Positions 45,101 through 54,166 of a stretch of DNA of 64,000 bases are shown here, piece by piece; position 1 is the first letter of the stretch, and every line of letters begins with the position of its first letter. The notes beneath the pieces were generated by a model that was not told where the DNA came from, did no database searches, and worked only from the letters and a program-made list of their open reading frames with translations. Location of the stretch: positions 496,001-560,000 of the forward strand of contig NZ_WHUV01000003.1 in NCBI RefSeq assembly GCF_009380155.1, in the 5' to 3' direction. The position numbers and the translations under genes were made by a program. The stretch comes from Pseudomonas piscis. GTDB taxonomy: Bacteria > Pseudomonadota > Gammaproteobacteria > Pseudomonadales > Pseudomonadaceae.

Positions 45101-45221
45101 CGAGTGACCTGAATCAACTGGTCCGAATGGTCAGGAATTTCCTCCGCTGCCCCCCAGCGGCGGGGCTTTGGACCAGCATAGACAAACAGGTCGCCACATC
45201 CGTTAGCCTGGAGTTCTACAC

Positions 45222-47048
45222 ATGCATCCCCGCGTTCTTGAGGTCACCGAACGGCTCATCGCCCGTAGTCGCGCCACTCGCCAGGCCTATCTCGCCCTGA
45301 TTCGCGGTGCAGCCAGCGACGGTCCGCAGCGCGGCAAGCTGCAATGTGCGAACTTCGCCCACGGGGTGGCCGGTTGTGGCGCCGAAGACAAGCACAGCCT
45401 GCGGATGATGAACGCGGCTAACGTGGCAATTGTTTCGTCATATAACGACATGTTGTCGGCGCACCAGCCCTACGAGCATTTCCCCGAGTTGATCAAGAAG
45501 GCCCTGCGCGAGATCGGTTCGGTGGGCCAGTTCGCCGGTGGTACCCCGGCCATGTGCGATGGTGTGACCCAGGGCGAGGCGGGGATGGAGCTGAGCCTGC
45601 CGAGCCGCGAGGTCATTGCCTTGTCCACTGCGGTAGCGCTGTCGCACAACATGTTCGATGCCGCCCTGATGCTCGGTATCTGCGACAAGATCGTCCCCGG
45701 CCTGATGATGGGAGCCCTGCGTTTCGGCCACCTGCCGATGATTTTCGTCCCTGGCGGCCCCATGGTCTCGGGGATCTCCAACAAGCAGAAGGCCGACGTG
45801 CGCCAGCGCTATGCCGAAGGCAAGGCCAGTCGCGAAGAGCTGCTGGAATCGGAGATGAAGTCCTACCACAGCCCGGGCACCTGCACCTTCTATGGCACCG
45901 CCAACACCAACCAGCTGTTGATGGAGGTCATGGGCCTGCACTTGCCCGGCGCCTCCTTCGTCAACCCCAACACGCCGTTGCGCAATGCCCTGACCCATGA
46001 GGCGGCGCAACAGGTCACCCGCCTGACCCGCCAGAGCGGCGCCTTCACGCCCATTGGTGAAATCGTCGACGAGCGTTGCCTGGTCAACTCCATCGTCGCC
46101 CTGCACGCCACCGGTGGCTCCACCAACCACACCCTGCACATGCCGGCCATCGCCCAGGCTGCGGGCATCCAGCTGACCTGGCAGGACATGGCCGACCTGT
46201 CCGAGGTGGTGCCGACCCTGTCCCACGTCTATCCCAACGGCAAGGCCGACATCAACCACTTCCAGGCCGCCGGCGGCATGTCGTTCCTGATCCGCGAATT
46301 GCTGGAGGCCGGGCTGCTCCACGAAGACGTCAACACCGTGGCTGGCCCCGGCCTGAGCCGCTATACCCAGGAGCCATTCCTGGACAACGGCAAGCTGGTA
46401 TGGCGCGACGGCCCGATCGAGAGCCTCGACGAAAGCATCCTGCGTCCGGTGGCCCGGGCCTTCTCGCCGGAAGGCGGACTGCGGGTCATGGAAGGCAACC
46501 TGGGGCGCGGAGTGATGAAGGTCTCCGCCGTGGCTCCCGAGCACCAGGTCGTCGAGGCTCCGGCCATGGTGTTCCAGGACCAGCAGGACCTGGCCGACGC
46601 CTTCAAGGCCGGCCAGTTGGAGAAAGACTTCGTGGCGGTGATGCGCTTCCAGGGCCCGCGCTCCAACGGCATGCCCGAACTGCACAAGATGACCCCCTTC
46701 CTGGGTGTGCTGCAGGATCGTGGCTTCAAGGTGGCCCTGGTCACCGACGGGCGCATGTCCGGCGCCTCGGGCAAGATCCCGGCGGCGATCCATGTCAGCC
46801 CCGAAGCCCAGGTCGGCGGGGCGCTGGCCCGGGTGCGGGACGGCGACATCATTCGTGTGGATGGCGTCAAGGGCACCCTGGAGCTTAAGGTGGACGCCGA
46901 ACAGTTCGCCGCCCGCGAGCCGGCCAAGGGCCTCTTGGGGAACAACGTCGGCACCGGCCGCGAACTCTTCGCCTTCATGCGCATGGCCTTCAGCTCGGCA
47001 GAGCAGGGCGCCAGCGCCTTCACTTCTGCCCTGGAGACACTGAATTGA
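45222..47048 (+). CDS. edd: 6-phosphogluconate dehydratase
   Basis: A 608-residue Fe-S dehydratase of the IlvD/Edd family that forms 2-keto-3-deoxy-6-phosphogluconate. Visible segments include SSYNDMLSAHQPYEHFPELI, GTPAMCDGVTQGEAGMELSL, CDKIVPGL, and SPGTCTFYGTANTNQ, with the cluster cysteines. It leads the edd-glk-gltR-gtrS operon. Confidence 0.97.
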   Translation: MHPRVLEVTERLIARSRATRQAYLALIRGAASDGPQRGKLQCANFAHGVAGCGAEDKHSLRMMNAANVAIVSSYNDMLSAHQPYEHFPELIKKALREIGSVGQFAGGTPAMCDGVTQGEAGMELSLPSREVIALSTAVALSHNMFDAALMLGICDKIVPGLMMGALRFGHLPMIFVPGGPMVSGISNKQKADVRQRYAEGKASREELLESEMKSYHSPGTCTFYGTANTNQLLMEVMGLHLPGASFVNPNTPLRNALTHEAAQQVTRLTRQSGAFTPIGEIVDERCLVNSIVALHATGGSTNHTLHMPAIAQAAGIQLTWQDMADLSEVVPTLSHVYPNGKADINHFQAAGGMSFLIRELLEAGLLHEDVNTVAGPGLSRYTQEPFLDNGKLVWRDGPIESLDESILRPVARAFSPEGGLRVMEGNLGRGVMKVSAVAPEHQVVEAPAMVFQDQQDLADAFKAGQLEKDFVAVMRFQGPRSNGMPELHKMTPFLGVLQDRGFKVALVTDGRMSGASGKIPAAIHVSPEAQVGGALARVRDGDIIRVDGVKGTLELKVDAEQFAAREPAKGLLGNNVGTGRELFAFMRMAFSSAEQGASAFTSALETLN

Positions 47049-47995
47049 AACTGGCCCTGGTCGGTGACATCGGCGGCACCAACGCCCGGTTCGCGTTGTG
47101 GAAAGACCAACAGCTGGACGCGATCCAGGTCCATGCCACGGCGGACTACAGCTGTCCGGAAGATGCCATCAAGGCCTACCTGAAGGAACAGGGCCTGGCC
47201 CTGGGCGCGGTGGGTTCGGTGTGCCTGTCGGTGGCCGGGCCGGTCAGCGGCGACGAGTTCCGCTTCACCAACAATCACTGGCACCTCAACCGCCAGGCGT
47301 TCTGCCAGGCGCTGCAGGTCGAGCGCTTGCTGCTGGTCAACGATTTCTCGGCCATGGCCCTGGGCATGACCCGGCTGCAACCGGATGAATTCCGCGTGGT
47401 CTGCGAGGGCGTTGCCGAGCCGTTGCGTCCGGCGGTGGTGATCGGCCCGGGCACCGGCCTGGGCGTGGGCACCCTGCTGAACTTCGGCGATGGCCGTTAC
47501 ATGGCCCTGCCAGGGGAGGGTGGGCATGTCGACCTGCCCTTGAGCAGCCCCCGGGAAACCCAGCTCTGGCAACACATCCACGACGAAATCGGCCATGTCA
47601 GCGCCGAGACAGCCCTCAGCGGCGGCGGCCTGCCCCGGGTCTACCGGGCCATCTGCGCAGTGGACGGCCACGAGCCGCGCCTGGATACCCCCGAGGCGAT
47701 TACCGCTGCGGGGTTGGCCGGCGACCCCATCGCCCGCGAGGTACTGGAGCAGTTCAGTTGCTGGCTGGGCCGGGTGGCGGGCAATAACGTGCTGACCACC
47801 GGCGGCCGGGGCGGGGTGTACATCGTCGGTGGGGTGATCCCGCGCTTTGCCGACTTTTTCATCCAGAGCGGCTTCGCCAAGAGCTTTGCCGACAAGGGCT
47901 GCATGAGCGACTACTTCAAGGGCATCCCGGTGTGGCTGGTGACCGCGCCCTATTCCGGACTGACCGGCGCCGGGGTGGCCCTGGAACAGGCATAA
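47045..47995 (+). CDS. glk: Glucokinase
   Basis: A 316-residue ATP-dependent glucokinase of the bacterial Glk type. LVGDIGGTNARFALW is the phosphate-binding motif and VVIGPGTGLGVGTL the second. The start codon is TTG at 47045, overlapping the edd stop as TTGA; no ATG is available at the family N-terminus. TTG starts are weak, so Glk synthesis is probably dependent on coupling to edd. Confidence 0.96.
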   Translation: MKLALVGDIGGTNARFALWKDQQLDAIQVHATADYSCPEDAIKAYLKEQGLALGAVGSVCLSVAGPVSGDEFRFTNNHWHLNRQAFCQALQVERLLLVNDFSAMALGMTRLQPDEFRVVCEGVAEPLRPAVVIGPGTGLGVGTLLNFGDGRYMALPGEGGHVDLPLSSPRETQLWQHIHDEIGHVSAETALSGGGLPRVYRAICAVDGHEPRLDTPEAITAAGLAGDPIAREVLEQFSCWLGRVAGNNVLTTGGRGGVYIVGGVIPRFADFFIQSGFAKSFADKGCMSDYFKGIPVWLVTAPYSGLTGAGVALEQA

Positions 47996-48013
47996 TCGCC
48001 CTCCATTCATGAC

Positions 48014-48021
48014 AACAACAA
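48014..48021 (+). promoter_or_regulatory. Hfq/Crc-type motif before gltR
   Basis: AACAACAA lies just upstream of the AAGGA ribosome site of gltR, in the glk-gltR gap. This is the position at which Hfq/Crc would block ribosome entry. Confidence 0.4.
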
Positions 48022-48033
48022 AGGACGGCATGG

Positions 48034-48765
48034 GTGAGTTCAGTCAGTAGGTCGATCTTGTTGGTCGACGACGATCAGGAAATCCGCGAGCTGCTGGAGA
48101 CTTATCTCAGCCGTTGCGGTTTCCAGGTGCGCAGCACCGCCGATGGCGCGGGTTTTCGCCAGGCCCTGAACGAGGCGCCCAGCGACCTGGTGATCCTCGA
48201 CGTGATGCTGCCCGACGAGGACGGTTTCAGCCTGTGCCGCTGGATTCGCCAGCACCCCAAGCGCGGCCAGGTGCCGATCATCATGCTCACCGCCAGTTCC
48301 GACGAGGCCGACCGGGTCATCGGCCTGGAGCTGGGGGCCGATGACTACCTGGGCAAGCCGTTCAGCCCTCGTGAGCTGCAGGCACGGATCAAGGCCTTGT
48401 TGCGCCGCGCGCAATTCGCCCAGGAACGGGCGGGCGGCGAGGTGCTGTGCTTCGACGAGTGGCGCCTGGACGTGATCAGCCACCGTCTGTTCCACAACGA
48501 CGGTGAGGAAGTGATCCTCTCCGGCGCCGACTTCGCCCTGCTCAAGCTGTTCCTCGATCATCCCCAGGAAATCCTCGACCGCGACACCATTGGCAATGCC
48601 ACCCGTGGCCGCGACCTGATGCCCCTGGATCGCATCGTCGACATGGCGGTCAGCCGTTTGCGCCAACGCTTGCGGGACACGGAAAAACCGCCGCGGCTGA
48701 TTCGCACGGTGCGCGGCAGCGGCTACCAGTTGGCGGCCAATGTGGTAGCTGACTGTGCTCGCTGA
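48034..48765 (+). CDS. gltR: GltR-type OmpR-family response regulator of glucose uptake
   Basis: A 243-residue response regulator with receiver Asp56 in LVILDVMLPDEDG, conserved Lys in LGKPFSP, and a C-terminal OmpR winged helix ending IRTVRGSGYQL. Start is GTG at 48034; the nearby ATG at 48030 is in another frame and stops quickly. It overlaps its kinase gene by 11 bp. In Pseudomonas GltR with GtrS controls glucose transport genes. Confidence 0.92.
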   Translation: MSSVSRSILLVDDDQEIRELLETYLSRCGFQVRSTADGAGFRQALNEAPSDLVILDVMLPDEDGFSLCRWIRQHPKRGQVPIIMLTASSDEADRVIGLELGADDYLGKPFSPRELQARIKALLRRAQFAQERAGGEVLCFDEWRLDVISHRLFHNDGEEVILSGADFALLKLFLDHPQEILDRDTIGNATRGRDLMPLDRIVDMAVSRLRQRLRDTEKPPRLIRTVRGSGYQLAANVVADCAR

Positions 48766-50224
48766 AACCCTCAAGGGCTGCCTGCAACGGGTGCCCATGC
48801 CGCGTTCGCTGTTGGGCCGGATGCTGTTGCTGACCCTGCTGGTGGTGCTGCTGGCCCAGGCCCTGTCCAGCGTGATCTGGGTCTCGCAGTTGCGCGCCAC
48901 CCAGCTCGAGGGCCTGGTGACTAGCGCCCGCAGCCTGGCCCATTCGATGACCGCCAGCGTCAGTTACCTGCGTTCGCTGCCGGTGGCCTATCGGCCGCTG
49001 GTACTCGACCAGTTGCGCAGCATGGGCGGCACGCGTTTTGTCGTGACCCTCAACGACAAGCCGCTGGACATGCAGGTGTTGCCGGCCACGCCACGCAAGG
49101 AGGCGGTACTGCAGGCGGTGGAGCAGGTGCTGCGCCAGTCCCTGGGCAACGATGCGGATATCTCCGTGACCTTCGTACGGCCCGACGATCTGCGGATCTT
49201 CAACGGTGGCTTGAAGCTCGACGAGCTGCCACGGTCCTGGGCCCACTACGCCCTGACCCTGGAACCGGTGAACCCGCCGGTGCTGGTGACCCAGATCCAG
49301 ATGGCCCCGGGCGAGTGGCTGTATATCGCTTCATTGCTGCCCGAGCCCTACACCAGCCTCGAAGAGCAGGGCCTGCCGGCGCAGCAGGTGTGGTTCATCC
49401 TGCTGACCAGTTGCTTCCTGTTGTTGTTCATCGGCCTCTTGGTGCACTGGCAGAGCCGGCCCCTCAAGCGCCTGGCCCGGGCCGCTCGCGAGTTGTCCCT
49501 GGGCGCCGATGTGCAGCCGGTGGCGCCGGGCGGCGGCAGCGAGGTGGTGGAAGTGGCGAGGGCCTTCAACAGCATGCGCGAGCGCATCAGCCGCTACCTG
49601 ACCGAGCGCAGCCAGCTGTTCAGCGCCATCTCCCATGACTTGCGCACTCCCATCACCCGCCTGCGGCTACGGGTGGAGTTGCTGGAGGACGAACAACTGC
49701 AAGCCAAGTTCGGCCGTGACCTCGATGAGCTGGAGCTGCTGGTCAAGGGCGCCCTGCAATGCGTCAAGGACACTGACATCCACGAGAACATCGAGCCGGT
49801 GGACTTGAACCAGGTGCTCGATTGCCTGGTGGAACCTTACCTGGCGCCCGCCGGCAATGGCCGGGTGACCCAGCAGGGACGGGCCCTGGCCAGCTACCCG
49901 GGCAAGCCCCTGGCGCTCAAGCGCTGCATGGGTAATTTGATCGACAACGCCCTGAAATATGGGCAGAACGCCCACCTGCATATCGAGGATGACGCTGGCG
50001 CCTTCATCCTGCATGTGGACGACGAGGGTCCCGGCGTGCCCCAGCAGCGGCTGGAGCAGGTCTTCGAGCCGCACTTTCGCCTGGCCGGCCAGCAACAGGG
50101 CTACGGCCTGGGGCTGGGCATCGCGCGCAACATCGCCCATAGCCATGGCGGGGAAGTCAGCTTGCAGAACCTGCGCGAAGGTGGCCTGCGGGTGACCTTG
50201 TACCTGCCGCGTTTCGCGGACTGA
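48755..50224 (+). CDS. gtrS: GtrS-type sensor histidine kinase
   Basis: A 489-residue membrane kinase with TM segments at about 22-44 and 208-228 flanking a periplasmic domain, HAMP, H-box FSAISHDLRTPITRLRLRVE, N-box MGNLIDNALKYG and G-box GYGLGLGIARNIAHSHGG. In P. aeruginosa the periplasmic domain senses 2-ketogluconate/6-phosphogluconate. Start is GTG at 48755 inside the end of gltR. Last gene of the edd operon; a REP pair follows. Confidence 0.92.
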   Translation: MLAETLKGCLQRVPMPRSLLGRMLLLTLLVVLLAQALSSVIWVSQLRATQLEGLVTSARSLAHSMTASVSYLRSLPVAYRPLVLDQLRSMGGTRFVVTLNDKPLDMQVLPATPRKEAVLQAVEQVLRQSLGNDADISVTFVRPDDLRIFNGGLKLDELPRSWAHYALTLEPVNPPVLVTQIQMAPGEWLYIASLLPEPYTSLEEQGLPAQQVWFILLTSCFLLLFIGLLVHWQSRPLKRLARAARELSLGADVQPVAPGGGSEVVEVARAFNSMRERISRYLTERSQLFSAISHDLRTPITRLRLRVELLEDEQLQAKFGRDLDELELLVKGALQCVKDTDIHENIEPVDLNQVLDCLVEPYLAPAGNGRVTQQGRALASYPGKPLALKRCMGNLIDNALKYGQNAHLHIEDDAGAFILHVDDEGPGVPQQRLEQVFEPHFRLAGQQQGYGLGLGIARNIAHSHGGEVSLQNLREGGLRVTLYLPRFAD

Positions 50225-50240
50225 ACAACTCTTCTTCTCC

Positions 50241-50305
50241 TGTAGCAGCGAGGCTTGCCGGGCAGGGCGCGGTATCGTGCATCGCGAGCAAGCTTCGCTC
50301 CTACC
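50241..50305. repeat. REP pair downstream of gtrS
   Basis: TGTAGCAGCGAGGCTTGC on the left and GCAAGCTTCGCTCCTACC on the right are imperfect inverted copies of the P. fluorescens-group REP unit. They mark the 3' end of the edd-gtrS transcript. Confidence 0.65.
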
Positions 50306-50330
50306 GGCGCCCGCTGGTTTGTCACGACCT

Positions 50331-50386
50331 GGTGACATTTGCCGTGTCCTTCGTTACCTGGGGCGAACCTTGGCTTGATTAGACTC
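50331..50386 (+). promoter_or_regulatory. Glucose promoter module, copy 1 (before the AGE-family gene)
   Basis: GGTGACATTT (50331), then 8 nt, CTTCGTTACC (50349), then TAGACT as a -10 (50380). GGTGAC and GTTACC form an imperfect dyad. The same elements with the same spacing occur before gtsA. Candidate GltR operator and promoter; start near 50393. Confidence 0.6.
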
Positions 50387-50397
50387 AAGCCTTCGAC

Positions 50398-50408
50398 AAG
50401 AACAACAA
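50398..50408 (+). promoter_or_regulatory. Hfq/Crc-type motif before the AGE-family gene
   Basis: AAGAACAACAA fits three or more consecutive AAn repeats immediately upstream of the ATG at 50419. Confidence 0.5.
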
Positions 50409-50418
50409 CAGGTCGTCC

Positions 50419-51678
50419 ATGGAACCTCTTTCCCTGCCGTTCAGCAGTTGGCTGAACGCTCCCGCACACCACAGCTGGCTGGCCGCCGAGGGCCTGCGGC
50501 TGCTGGATTTCGCCAAGGCTTCGCGGCTTGCCGAGGGCTTCGGCAACCTGGATGCCCGGGGCTGCCTGCCTGCCGGCGCCCGGGCCGGAACCATGAATAC
50601 CGCGCGCATGACTCACAGCTTCGCCATGGCCCATATCCAGGGGCTGCCTGGCTTTGCCGAACTGGTGGACCACGGCGTCGCGGCGCTTTTAGGTCCGCTG
50701 CGCGATGCCGAGCACGGCGGCTGGTTCGCGGTGGCCGGGCAGGCCGACGGCAATGGCGGCAAGGCTGCCTACTTGCATGCGTTCGTCGCCCTGGCCGCCA
50801 GTTCCGCGGTGGTGGCCCGGCGCCCGGGGGCCGAGGCCTTGCTGGAGCAGGCGGTCGGCGTGATCGAGGAGCATTTCTGGAGCGAGCAGGAGGGCGCGAT
50901 GATCGAGTCCTTCAGCCGCGACTGGAGCGAACAGGAGGCCTATCGCGGGGCCAACAGCAACATGCACGCCACCGAGGCCTTTCTCGCCCTGGCCGATGTC
51001 ACCCAGGACCCGCGCTGGCTCAGCCGTGCCCTGCGCATCGCCGAGCGCTTGATCCACGGCCATGCCGCGGCCAACGACTTCATGGTGGTCGAGCACTTCG
51101 ACCTGGATTGGCAGCCCTTGCGCGATTACAACCGGGATTGTCCCGCCGATGGTTTTCGCCCCTTCGGCACCACGCCGGGCCACGGATTCGAGTGGGCGCG
51201 GCTGTTGCTGCACCTGGAAGCCGCGCGGGGCCAGGCCGGAATGCTGACCCCTGGCTGGCTGGTGCTGGATGCCCAGCGCCTGTTCGACAGCAACTGCCGT
51301 CACGGCTGGAACGTGGATGGCGCCCCGGGCATCGTCTACACCCTGGACTGGGACAACCGCCCGGTGGTGCGCCAGCGCCTGCACTGGACCCACGCCGAAG
51401 CCAGCGCCGCCGCCAGTGCCCTGCTCAGGCGCACCGCAGAGGAGCGCTACGAGACCTGGTACCGGGTTTTCTGGGAGTTCTGCCAGGAGCATTTCATCGA
51501 CCGCGAGTTCGGCAGCTGGCACCACGAGCTGGGCCTGGACAACCGCCCTGCGGCAGAAATCTGGGGCGGCAAGCCGGACCTTTATCACGCCTGGCAGGCC
51601 GTGCTGATTCCGCGCTTGCCGCTGGCGCCGAGCATGGCCTCGGCCCTGGCCCGAGTGTCTGCCACGGGCGCTGTGTAA
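50419..51678 (+). CDS. AGE-family sugar epimerase/isomerase (mannose-isomerase-like)
   Basis: A 419-residue alpha/alpha-barrel protein of the N-acylglucosamine 2-epimerase superfamily, closest in pattern to YihS/mannose isomerase (GGWFAVAG, YRGANSNMHATEAFLAL, GHGFEWARLLL, GSWHHELG). Conserved His residues for aldose-ketose isomerisation are present in NMHATE, GHGFEW and WHHELG. Position between the gltR/gtrS system and gtsA, with a shared promoter module, suggests it feeds mannose or a related aldose into the glucose route as fructose. Confidence 0.87.
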   Translation: MEPLSLPFSSWLNAPAHHSWLAAEGLRLLDFAKASRLAEGFGNLDARGCLPAGARAGTMNTARMTHSFAMAHIQGLPGFAELVDHGVAALLGPLRDAEHGGWFAVAGQADGNGGKAAYLHAFVALAASSAVVARRPGAEALLEQAVGVIEEHFWSEQEGAMIESFSRDWSEQEAYRGANSNMHATEAFLALADVTQDPRWLSRALRIAERLIHGHAAANDFMVVEHFDLDWQPLRDYNRDCPADGFRPFGTTPGHGFEWARLLLHLEAARGQAGMLTPGWLVLDAQRLFDSNCRHGWNVDGAPGIVYTLDWDNRPVVRQRLHWTHAEASAAASALLRRTAEERYETWYRVFWEFCQEHFIDREFGSWHHELGLDNRPAAEIWGGKPDLYHAWQAVLIPRLPLAPSMASALARVSATGAV

Positions 51679-51684
51679 CCATGC

Positions 51685-51740
51685 GGTGACATTTCCCCAT
51701 CGCTTCGTTACCCGGGCGCTGGACTAGGCTGTTTAGACTC
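51685..51740 (+). promoter_or_regulatory. Glucose promoter module, copy 2 (before gtsA)
   Basis: GGTGACATTT (51685), 8 nt, CTTCGTTACC (51703), and TAGACT (51734) repeat the module upstream of the previous gene with identical spacing. Start predicted near 51747, leaving a 48-nt leader. Confidence 0.6.
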
Positions 51741-51772
51741 GTTTGCAGCGCAAGCACCAGACTTGCATGCAT

Positions 51773-51783
51773 AACAACAAGAA
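51773..51783 (+). promoter_or_regulatory. Hfq/Crc-type motif before gtsA
   Basis: AACAACAAGAA lies just ahead of the AAAGG ribosome site of gtsA. Confidence 0.5.
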
Positions 51784-51794
51784 AGGTACTTCAG

Positions 51795-53087
51795 ATGAAT
51801 GCGATTTCTCGCCTCGCCACTGTCATTTCCCTTGCCTCCCTGTTCCCCCTGAGCGCCCTGGCCGCCGATTCCAAAGGTTCCGTGGAAGTGGTCCATTGGT
51901 GGACGTCCGGTGGTGAAAAGGCTGCGGTCGATGTGCTCAAGGCCCAGGTGGAGAAAGACGGTTTCACCTGGAAGGACGGCGCCGTGGCCGGCGGTGGTGG
52001 TTCCACCGCGATGACCGTGCTCAAGAGCCGCGCCGTGGCCGGAAACCCGCCCGGTGTGGCACAGATCAAGGGCCCGGACATCCAGGAATGGGGCAGCACC
52101 GGCCTGCTCAGCACCGATACCCTGAAGGACGTGGCCAAGAGCGAGAATTGGGACGGCCTGCTCTCGCCCAAGGTGGCCAATACCGTCAAGTACGAAGGGG
52201 ACTACGTGGCCGTGCCGGTGAACATCCACCGGGTCAACTGGCTGTGGATCAACCCCGAGGTGTTCAAGAAGGCCGGGATCGCCAAGGCGCCCACCACCCT
52301 CGAAGAATTCTATGCCGCCGGTGACAAGCTCAAGGCCGCCGGCTTCATCGCCCTGGCCCACGGTGGCCAGCCCTGGCAGGACAGCACCGTATTCGAAGAC
52401 GTGGTGCTCTCGGTGATGGGCGCCGAAGGCTACAAGAAGGCCCTGGTGGACCTGGACCAGAAGACCCTGGCAGGCCCGGAGATGACCAAGACCTTCGCCG
52501 AGCTGAAGAAGCTCTCCGGCTACATGGACCCCAACCGTGCCGGGCGTGACTGGAACATCGCCGCCGCCGACGTGATCAACGGCAAGGCCGGGATGCAGAT
52601 GATGGGCGACTGGGCCAAGAGCGAATGGACCGCGGCCAAGAAGGTCGCCGGCAAGGATTACCAATGCGTGCCGTTCCCGGGCACCGACAAGGCCTTCACC
52701 TACAACATCGACTCCCTGGCGGTATTCAAGCTCAAGGCCGACCGCAAGGGCGATATCGCCGCCCAGCAGGACCTGGCCAAGGTTGCCCTGGGCAAGGACT
52801 TCCAGAAAGTCTTCAGCATCAACAAGGGCTCGATCCCGGTGCGCACCGACATGCTCAACGCCATGGACGCCGAAGGTTTCGACTCCTGCGCCCAGGCCGC
52901 CGCCAAGGACTTCCTGGCGGACGAGAAGACCGGCGGGCTGCAGCCTAGCATGGCGCACAACATGGCCACGTCCCTGGCGGTGCAGGGCGCGATCTTCGAT
53001 GTGGTGACCAACTTCATGAACGACAAGGATGCGGACCCGGCCAAGGCCAGTGCGCAACTGGCGTCGGCGGTCAAGGCCGCGCAGTAA
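51795..53087 (+). CDS. gtsA: Glucose/mannose ABC transporter periplasmic binding protein
   Basis: A 430-residue solute-binding protein with a signal peptide (cleavage near ALA-AD at residue 24) and the family-1 pattern VEVVHWWTSGGEKAAVD. High-affinity capture of glucose after OprB entry. First gene of gtsABCD-oprB; it is followed by a REP pair that separates it from the permease genes. Confidence 0.95.
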   Translation: MNAISRLATVISLASLFPLSALAADSKGSVEVVHWWTSGGEKAAVDVLKAQVEKDGFTWKDGAVAGGGGSTAMTVLKSRAVAGNPPGVAQIKGPDIQEWGSTGLLSTDTLKDVAKSENWDGLLSPKVANTVKYEGDYVAVPVNIHRVNWLWINPEVFKKAGIAKAPTTLEEFYAAGDKLKAAGFIALAHGGQPWQDSTVFEDVVLSVMGAEGYKKALVDLDQKTLAGPEMTKTFAELKKLSGYMDPNRAGRDWNIAAADVINGKAGMQMMGDWAKSEWTAAKKVAGKDYQCVPFPGTDKAFTYNIDSLAVFKLKADRKGDIAAQQDLAKVALGKDFQKVFSINKGSIPVRTDMLNAMDAEGFDSCAQAAAKDFLADEKTGGLQPSMAHNMATSLAVQGAIFDVVTNFMNDKDADPAKASAQLASAVKAAQ

Positions 53088-53136
53088 GGTCCGGGCCGCA
53101 GGCGTACCTGCGGCCATTCCCGAAACGCTCTCCCTG

Positions 53137-53225
53137 GCAGGAGCGAGGCTTGCCCGCGAAGGCGGTGCGTCGGTGGGCATCGACTTGAGTGTCGGTGCCC
53201 ATTCGCGGGCGAGCCTCGTTCCTGC
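53137..53225. repeat. REP pair inside the gts operon
   Basis: GCAGGAGCGAGGCTTGCCCG (start of the arm at 53137-53160) and its near-perfect inverted copy at 53202-53225 form a long hairpin around a 41-nt centre that itself has GGGCA/TGCCC pairing. It fills the 170-bp gtsA-gtsB gap, like the REP elements between malE and malF in enteric bacteria. Confidence 0.75.
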
Positions 53226-53257
53226 GGATACTCACTCCTTCACACTGGATTATCTCG

Positions 53258-54166
53258 ATGAGCTCTGTGGCGGTTTTCAGCAAAGCCTCGCCGTTGGATG
53301 CCTTGCAGCGCTGGTTGCCCAAGCTGGTGCTGGCGCCGAGCATGGTGATCGTGCTGGTGGGCTTTTATGGCTACATCATCTGGACCTTCATTCTGTCCTT
53401 CACCAATTCCAGCTTCATGCCGAGCTACAAGTGGGTCGGCTTGCAGCAATACCTGCGGTTGATGGACAACGACCGCTGGTGGGTGGCGAGCAAGAACCTG
53501 GCGCTGTTCGGCGGCTTGTTCATCGGCATCAGCCTGGTGCTGGGGGTGTTCCTGGCGGTGTTGCTGGACCAGCGCATCCGCCGCGAGGGCTTCATCCGCA
53601 CCGTCTACCTGTACCCCATGGCGCTGTCGATGATCGTCACCGGTACCGCCTGGAAATGGCTGCTCAATCCCGGCCTGGGCTTGGACAAGATGCTGCGCGA
53701 CTGGGGCTGGGAAGGCTTTCGCCTGGACTGGCTGGTGGACCAGGATCGCGTGGTCTACTGCCTTGTGATCGCCGCCGTATGGCAGGCCTCGGGTTTCGTC
53801 ATGGCGATGTTCCTGGCTGGGCTGCGGGGTGTCGACCAGTCGATCATCCGTGCCGCCCAGGTGGACGGCGCCAGCCTGCCGACCATCTACCTGAAGATCG
53901 TTCTGCCGAGCCTGCGCCCGGTGTTCTTCAGTGCCTTCATGATCCTGGCCCATATCGCGATCAAGAGCTTCGACCTGGTGGCGGCGATGACCGCCGGCGG
54001 CCCTGGCTACTCTTCCGACCTGCCGGCGATGTTCATGTACTCCTTCACCTTCAGCCGTGGCCAGATGGGCATCGGTTCGGCCAGCGCCATGCTGATGCTG
54101 GGCGCGGTGCTGACCATCCTGGTGCCGTACCTGTATTCCGAATTGCGAGGCAAGCGCCATGACTGA
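53258..54166 (+). CDS. gtsB: Glucose ABC transporter permease 1
   Basis: A 302-residue permease with six predicted TM helices and the EAA loop (RAAQVDGASLPTIYLKIVLP). The start at 53258 (MSSVAVFSK) lies just beyond the REP element; an earlier frame start would run through the repeat. Overlaps gtsC by 8 bp. Confidence 0.94.
   Translation: MSSVAVFSKASPLDALQRWLPKLVLAPSMVIVLVGFYGYIIWTFILSFTNSSFMPSYKWVGLQQYLRLMDNDRWWVASKNLALFGGLFIGISLVLGVFLAVLLDQRIRREGFIRTVYLYPMALSMIVTGTAWKWLLNPGLGLDKMLRDWGWEGFRLDWLVDQDRVVYCLVIAAVWQASGFVMAMFLAGLRGVDQSIIRAAQVDGASLPTIYLKIVLPSLRPVFFSAFMILAHIAIKSFDLVAAMTAGGPGYSSDLPAMFMYSFTFSRGQMGIGSASAMLMLGAVLTILVPYLYSELRGKRHD

Noticed and set aside
45438..48031. Minus-strand frames across edd and glk
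   Set aside because: They oppose well-defined Edd and Glk; no start context and low-complexity composition.
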